Part shown: positions 32,732 through 34,942 of the stretch, piece after piece
Layout: every line of letters starts with the position of its first letter
How positions within the stretch are numbered: position 1 is the first letter of the stretch
DNA from: Bacteroidota bacterium
GTDB lineage: Bacteria > Bacteroidota > Bacteroidia > Chitinophagales > Chitinophagaceae
Length of the DNA stretch: 34,942 nt
NCBI GenBank assembly: GCA_018266455.1
Contig: JAFEAJ010000002.1
Location: 1 to 34,942 of the forward strand
Direction of reading: 5' to 3'
Translations under genes and position numbers: made by a program
Notes under the pieces: model-generated
The model's database searches: none
Told to the model about the DNA's origin: nothing
The model's input: only the letters and a program-made list of their open reading frames with translations

Positions 32732-34273
32732 TTACCCTGCCCATCCTTCCCTGTCCAGGCTCCGGTATTGGATGGCTTCAGCCAAATGCTCAGGTTTTAT
32801 GTTTTCGTTGCCGGTAAGGTCGGCAATGGTGCGTGACACTTTTAATATGCGGTCATAAGCCCTTGCGGATAGGTTTAGTTTTTCCATTGCCGCTTTGAGC
32901 AGGTTTTCGCCTACTTTATCGATCAGGCAAACTTCTTTCAGCAATTTGCTGCTCATCTGGGCATTGGAATAAGTGCCTGCATTGTTTTTAAACCGCTCTG
33001 CCTGCCTGTCCCTTGCCTGTATCACACGGTCTCGTATATGCGCAGAACTTTCACTGTTCTTTTTTGATGCCAGTTCTGAGAAAGGGACGGGGGTTACTTC
33101 CACATGCAGGTCGATCCTGTCTAACAAAGGGCCTGAAATTTTGTTCAGGTATTTCTGTACGGCGCCGGGAGGGCAGGTGCATTCTTTTTCAGGATGGTTA
33201 TAGAACCCGCAGGGGCAGGGGTTCATTGAAGCAATGAGCATAAAGCTCGCGGGAAAATCAACAGCTACTTTTGCACGGCTGATGGTTACTTTTCTTTCTT
33301 CCATGGGCTGGCGCATCACTTCAAGAACGGTGCGCTTGAATTCAGGCAGTTCATCTAAAAAAAGAACGCCATTATGAGCCAAAGAAATCTCTCCGGGCTG
33401 GGGGATGCCCCCGCCGCCAACCAGGGCAACATCAGAAATGGTGTGGTGTGGGGAACGGAACGGGCGTTTCGAAATTAATGTTGTGTTCTCAGGAAGCTTG
33501 CCTGCCACGCTATGAATTTTTGTTGTTTCCAAAGCTTCGTGCAAACTGAGGGGCGGAAGTATAGTGGGCAACCGTTTTGCCAGCATGGTTTTTCCTGCCC
33601 CGGGCGGGCCGATCAATATGGCATTGTGCCCGCCTGCTGCAGAAATCTCCAAAGCACGCTTAATATTTTCCTGGCCTTTTACATCAATGAAATCAAAGTC
33701 AAATTCATATTGGTTGTGAAAAAATTCTTCCCTTGTGTTTACTGATAGGGGCTGCAGTGAACCAGCATCTTTAAAAAAACCAATAACCTCGGTGATGTGC
33801 GAAACCCCATAAACTTTCAGGTTATTTACCATGGCAGCTTCCCTGGCATTTTGTTTGGGCACAATCAATCCTTTGAAGTTTTCTTTCCTCGCCTGTATGG
33901 CAATAGGCAAAGCGCCCTTGATTGATTGAATGCTGCCATCCAGGCTCAGTTCGCCCATGATCACATATTTCCCCAGTTCCTCTGGGTTTTCAAGTTGCTC
34001 GGTTGCGCCCAGCACGCCCATGGCAATAGGGAGGTCGAATGCAGAGCCTGATTTTTTGATATCGGCAGGGGCCAGGTTCACTACGAGCTTTGTCCTTGGC
34101 ATGTAATAGCCATTATCTTTGATGGCGCTCTCCACTCTTTGAATGCTTTCTTTTACAGCATTATCAGGCAGGCCCACAACAAATGTATGCTGCCCGCCGG
34201 TCACATTCACTTCAATAGTAATGGTCATTGCCTCCACTCCGTAAACAGCGCTGCCAAAAGTTTTAACGAGCAT
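32732..34273 (-). CDS. YifB/ComM-family Mg-chelatase-like AAA ATPase
   Basis: A 513-residue protein. The N-terminal domain (about 20-170, with FVVGLPDNAVKES and IMGELSLDGSIQSIKGALP) resembles the ChlI/Lon-like fold. The AAA+ core has Walker A GPPGAGKT (222-229) and Walker B GVLFLDELPEF (302-312). A Cys cluster CPCGFYNHPEKECTC (353-367) is present as in the family, and GVMRQPMEERKVTISRAK-type residues form the chelatase signature (about 319-336). The close homologue ComM is a helicase aiding natural transformation, and other YifB proteins have unclear roles. The HhH protein at 10 kb is the only other possible DNA-uptake link in the window. Confidence 0.93.
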   Translation of the reverse strand: MLVKTFGSAVYGVEAMTITIEVNVTGGQHTFVVGLPDNAVKESIQRVESAIKDNGYYMPRTKLVVNLAPADIKKSGSAFDLPIAMGVLGATEQLENPEELGKYVIMGELSLDGSIQSIKGALPIAIQARKENFKGLIVPKQNAREAAMVNNLKVYGVSHITEVIGFFKDAGSLQPLSVNTREEFFHNQYEFDFDFIDVKGQENIKRALEISAAGGHNAILIGPPGAGKTMLAKRLPTILPPLSLHEALETTKIHSVAGKLPENTTLISKRPFRSPHHTISDVALVGGGGIPQPGEISLAHNGVLFLDELPEFKRTVLEVMRQPMEERKVTISRAKVAVDFPASFMLIASMNPCPCGFYNHPEKECTCPPGAVQKYLNKISGPLLDRIDLHVEVTPVPFSELASKKNSESSAHIRDRVIQARDRQAERFKNNAGTYSNAQMSSKLLKEVCLIDKVGENLLKAAMEKLNLSARAYDRILKVSRTIADLTGNENIKPEHLAEAIQYRSLDREGWAG

Positions 34274-34389
34274 AGGAAAGGCAATTGTTGAACAGGCAAT
34301 TTAAGGAATTAGGGGATAAGGATCGTAATGATTTCAAGTCAGCCTGTGGAGGACTGCCCGCTTCCTTGCAGCTTTACTGAGCATCCCTA

Positions 34390-34430
34390 AAGCTGCCTTT
34401 TTTGGTTGCTACGGCGCAAGTAGGCAGCTT
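34390..34430. repeat. Inverted repeat AAGCTGCCT/AGGCAGCTT
   Basis: AAGCTGCCT (34390-34398) and AGGCAGCTT (34422-34430) are exact 9-base inverted repeats around a 23-base loop. The right arm overlaps the first copy of the GGCGCAAGTA word, so the two structures would compete. Confidence 0.5.
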
Positions 34431-34534
34431 AGCCACGTGTGCTGGCGTACTTGTGCCTTGCTTTGCAAATAAAAGATGGCTTATTCAATGGCACAAGTTC
34501 CCATTCCTAATTGCCTGCCCTGCATGCTTGCGCC
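34413..34534. repeat. Four alternating copies of a GGC(G/A)CAAGTA word
   Basis: The word appears as GGCGCAAGTA (+, 34413-34422), TACTTGTGCC (-, 34448-34457), GGCACAAGTT (+, 34490-34499) and TGCTTGCGCC (-, 34525-34534). The two plus copies and the two minus copies are each 77 bases apart, so the segment contains two hairpins of the same 45-base size with unlike loops. It could be a pair of small palindromic elements or a structured RNA. Confidence 0.5.
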
Positions 34535-34580
34535 AGATAGGGTTTGCTCCGGGAGCATCGTGCACATAAGCGACATTTTC

Positions 34581-34655
34581 TCTATCGGTCGGTGTCTTCA
34601 CAAACCGAAATAAAATGCTGGAAGGTTGTCGGTTGGAGAAGGCACCAACCGATAG
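34581..34655. repeat. Two inverted copies of a 30-base palindromic unit
   Basis: One copy runs forward at 34581-34610 (TCTATCGGTCGGTGTCTTCA and on), the other in reverse at 34655-34626. By eye about 25 of 30 bases agree, and each copy is itself an imperfect palindrome (CGGTTGGTG...CCAACCG). This is the layout of small dispersed palindromic repeats. Confidence 0.55.
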
Positions 34656-34749
34656 ATTCAAAGAATTGATAAAATAATCCAGGCACAATTAGCATTCCTA
34701 AGAAACTGTCTAAAAATAATTTCAAGAACTTTATGGAACAGAGGTTCAA

Positions 34750-34808
34750 CTTTTCCAAAGCTGGTAATTCAGGATGAATCGGGTAATCCTGTATTAGCTT
34801 TGGAAAAG
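34750..34808. repeat. Long imperfect hairpin
   Basis: CTTTTCCAAAGCT (34750-34762) pairs perfectly with AGCTTTGGAAAAG (34796-34808). After a three-base bulge, AATTCAGGAT (34766-34775) pairs with ATCCTGTATT (34786-34795) with one mismatch, around a ten-base loop. About 22 pairs in total, with no T-run. Confidence 0.6.
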
Positions 34809-34942
34809 ATTAACTCAACATGTTTGTTCCCAAAACCGATAAGCTTTTCCTCCAAGCCTCATTCTCCTCCAGTATTTTACTGTCTTAATAATTTAATCTC
34901 GAAAATTAATCCCGCTGCCTTACTTTTGCGCAATTTGTTTTT

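Larger units (their letters stand above)
34274..34942. other. Gene-free, repeat-rich intergenic region
   Basis: No convincing coding frame was found on either strand. A short minus-strand frame at 34485-34688 runs through inverted repeats and is judged false. The stretch holds three kinds of inverted repeat (34390-34534, 34581-34655, 34750-34808). The right end has TACTTTTG (34921-34928), a -7-like element that may serve a plus-strand gene beyond the window. Confidence 0.6.

Noticed and set aside
34485..34688. Minus-strand frame of 67 codons
   Set aside because: It runs through two inverted copies of a palindromic repeat and has no protein-like composition or recognisable motif.
34695..34720. 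AAGAAACTGTCTAAAAAT as a possible insertion-sequence end
   Set aside because: It resembles some transposon termini, but no second end, target duplication or transposase is visible in the window.

Overview
The window reads as a chromosomal, mostly housekeeping segment of a Bacteroidota bacterium, most likely of the Chitinophagaceae/Chitinophagales type (inference from gene content, no search was run). Supporting signs are a PorX-type response regulator with an alkaline-phosphatase-like output domain (type IX secretion control), a TonB-dependent receptor with a carboxypeptidase-like N-terminal domain, tandem clpP genes beside clpX, a DUF983 protein, a quinone-type PyrD, and several upstream sequences that fit the Bacteroidota promoter pattern TTTG-N(17-23)-TAnnTTTG, with few Shine-Dalgarno-like sequences. 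Base composition looks moderately AT-rich and even throughout. I see no prophage, integrase, transposase gene or CRISPR array.

Layout. 1-3.7 kb: purA and the (p)ppGpp synthetase/hydrolase rsh on the minus strand. 3.7-8.5 kb, plus strand: tRNA-Leu(UAG), trigger factor, clpP1, clpP2, clpX and a 57-residue helical protein, forming a protein folding and degradation cluster. 8.5-12.5 kb, minus strand: acyl-CoA dehydrogenase, a membrane-anchored triple helix-hairpin-helix protein, a small outer-membrane barrel protein and a PhnP-like metallo-hydrolase. 12.7-14.7 kb, minus: a 93-residue unknown protein and porX. 14.9-18.9 kb, plus: an HD phosphohydrolase, lpxD and a HerA/YjgR-like ATPase. 18.9-23.0 kb, minus: recQ and a copper P-type ATPase. 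23.2-24.7 kb: tsaE (+) converging on pyrD (-). 24.8-30.0 kb, plus: a thiolase, an orphan LuxR-type response regulator, a small exported Cys protein and a TonB-dependent receptor, closed by a strong bidirectional terminator. 30.1-34.3 kb, minus: a DUF983 protein, an ABC exporter and yifB. 34.3-34.9 kb: a gene-free stretch packed with inverted repeats.

Themes. Proteostasis (tig, clpP1, clpP2, clpX) is the clearest functional cluster. Envelope functions are spread through the window: lpxD, the outer-membrane protein, the TonB receptor, the ABC exporter and porX. No clear new multi-gene system is visible. The best leads are the small CxC protein paired with the TonB receptor, the uncharacterised 93-residue gene behind porX, two complete and dissimilar ClpP subunits beside one ClpX, palindromes at the clpP1 and ABC-transporter promoters, and the repeat-rich 34.4-34.8 kb segment, where one ten-base word recurs four times in alternating orientation.
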